NCBI GenBank assembly: GCA_030456405.1
Contig: JAKDNQ010000008.1
Coordinates: 1-25,290 of the forward strand
Source of the DNA: Nitrospira sp.
GTDB taxonomy: Bacteria > Nitrospirota > Nitrospiria > Nitrospirales > Nitrospiraceae
Direction of reading: 5' to 3'
Length of the DNA stretch: 25,290 nt
Part shown: positions 25,266 through 25,290 of the stretch, one piece after another
How the letters are laid out: each line of letters starts with the position of its first letter
Position numbering within the stretch: position 1 is the first letter of the stretch
Notes under the pieces: model-generated
Seen by the model: only the letters and a program-made list of their open reading frames with translations
What the model was told of the DNA's origin: nothing
The model's database searches: none
Position numbers and translations under genes: made by a program

Positions 25266-25290
25266 CGTTCAATCTATAGGAATTATTCGA

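Noticed and set aside
1..25290. CRISPR arrays, tRNA, rRNA, riboswitches
   Set aside because: No regularly spaced repeats, cloverleaf or known aptamer core was seen on either strand.

Overview
This window is a surface- or exopolysaccharide biosynthesis locus. Every gene I accept lies on the + strand. It holds seven glycosyltransferases (five GT-B/GT4-like, two GT-A/GT2), three nucleotide-sugar enzymes (a paratose-epimerase-like SDR, a UDP-glucuronate decarboxylase and a GDP-mannose 6-dehydrogenase), and a set of decorating enzymes: carbamoyltransferase, two polysaccharide deacetylases, a left-handed beta-helix acyltransferase, a FemAB-like aminoacyl/acyl transferase, a DegT aminotransferase and an SGNH hydrolase-like protein. 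There is also one exported clan GH-A-like glycoside hydrolase. No flippase, polymerase, ABC exporter or initiating sugar-phosphate transferase is visible, so the locus must continue beyond the window or use genes elsewhere.

The organism is a Gram-negative-type bacterium of intermediate base composition. The gene complement (stp1-type glycosyltransferase plus FemAB-like protein, as in XrtA/PEP-CTERM loci, and a carbamoyltransferase with SxtJ and DUF5989 proteins) and the general look of the proteins suggest a Nitrospirota such as Nitrospira. That is an impression, not proof: no rRNA or tRNA is present.

Layout. 1-1500: a 19-codon epimerase start fragment, an SGNH protein and an IS3-family transposase tail. 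1792-5762: SDR epimerase and two GT4 enzymes. 6107-9822: exported glycosidase, a GT4 start fragment, GT2 and GT4. 9980-13810: carbamoyltransferase, deacetylase and acyltransferase; the last two abut (TAAATG). 13811-14370: a gene-free spacer. 14371-16746: UXS and GDP-mannose dehydrogenase. 16786-22156: a compact run of GT4, FemAB-like, DegT aminotransferase, membrane GT2, SxtJ-like and the 50-residue DUF5989 protein. 22157-24170: a mobile-DNA scar zone with a group II intron 3' end, an A+T-rich foreign glycosyltransferase and a decayed IS3-family transposase that now supplies the end of that glycosyltransferase. 24171-25265: second deacetylase.

How the genes may work together (inference): UXS makes UDP-xylose and the dehydrogenase makes GDP-mannuronate; the glycosyltransferases assemble a repeat unit, which is carbamoylated, acylated, deacetylated and possibly aminoacylated. 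Five gene or mobile-element fragments (18, 1329, 7514, 22348 and 23617) show that the locus has been repeatedly rebuilt by recombination, as is usual for glycan loci. The most interesting points are the carbamoyltransferase separated by about 10 kb from its usual small membrane partners, and the foreign glycosyltransferase bracketed by an intron scar and an IS scar.
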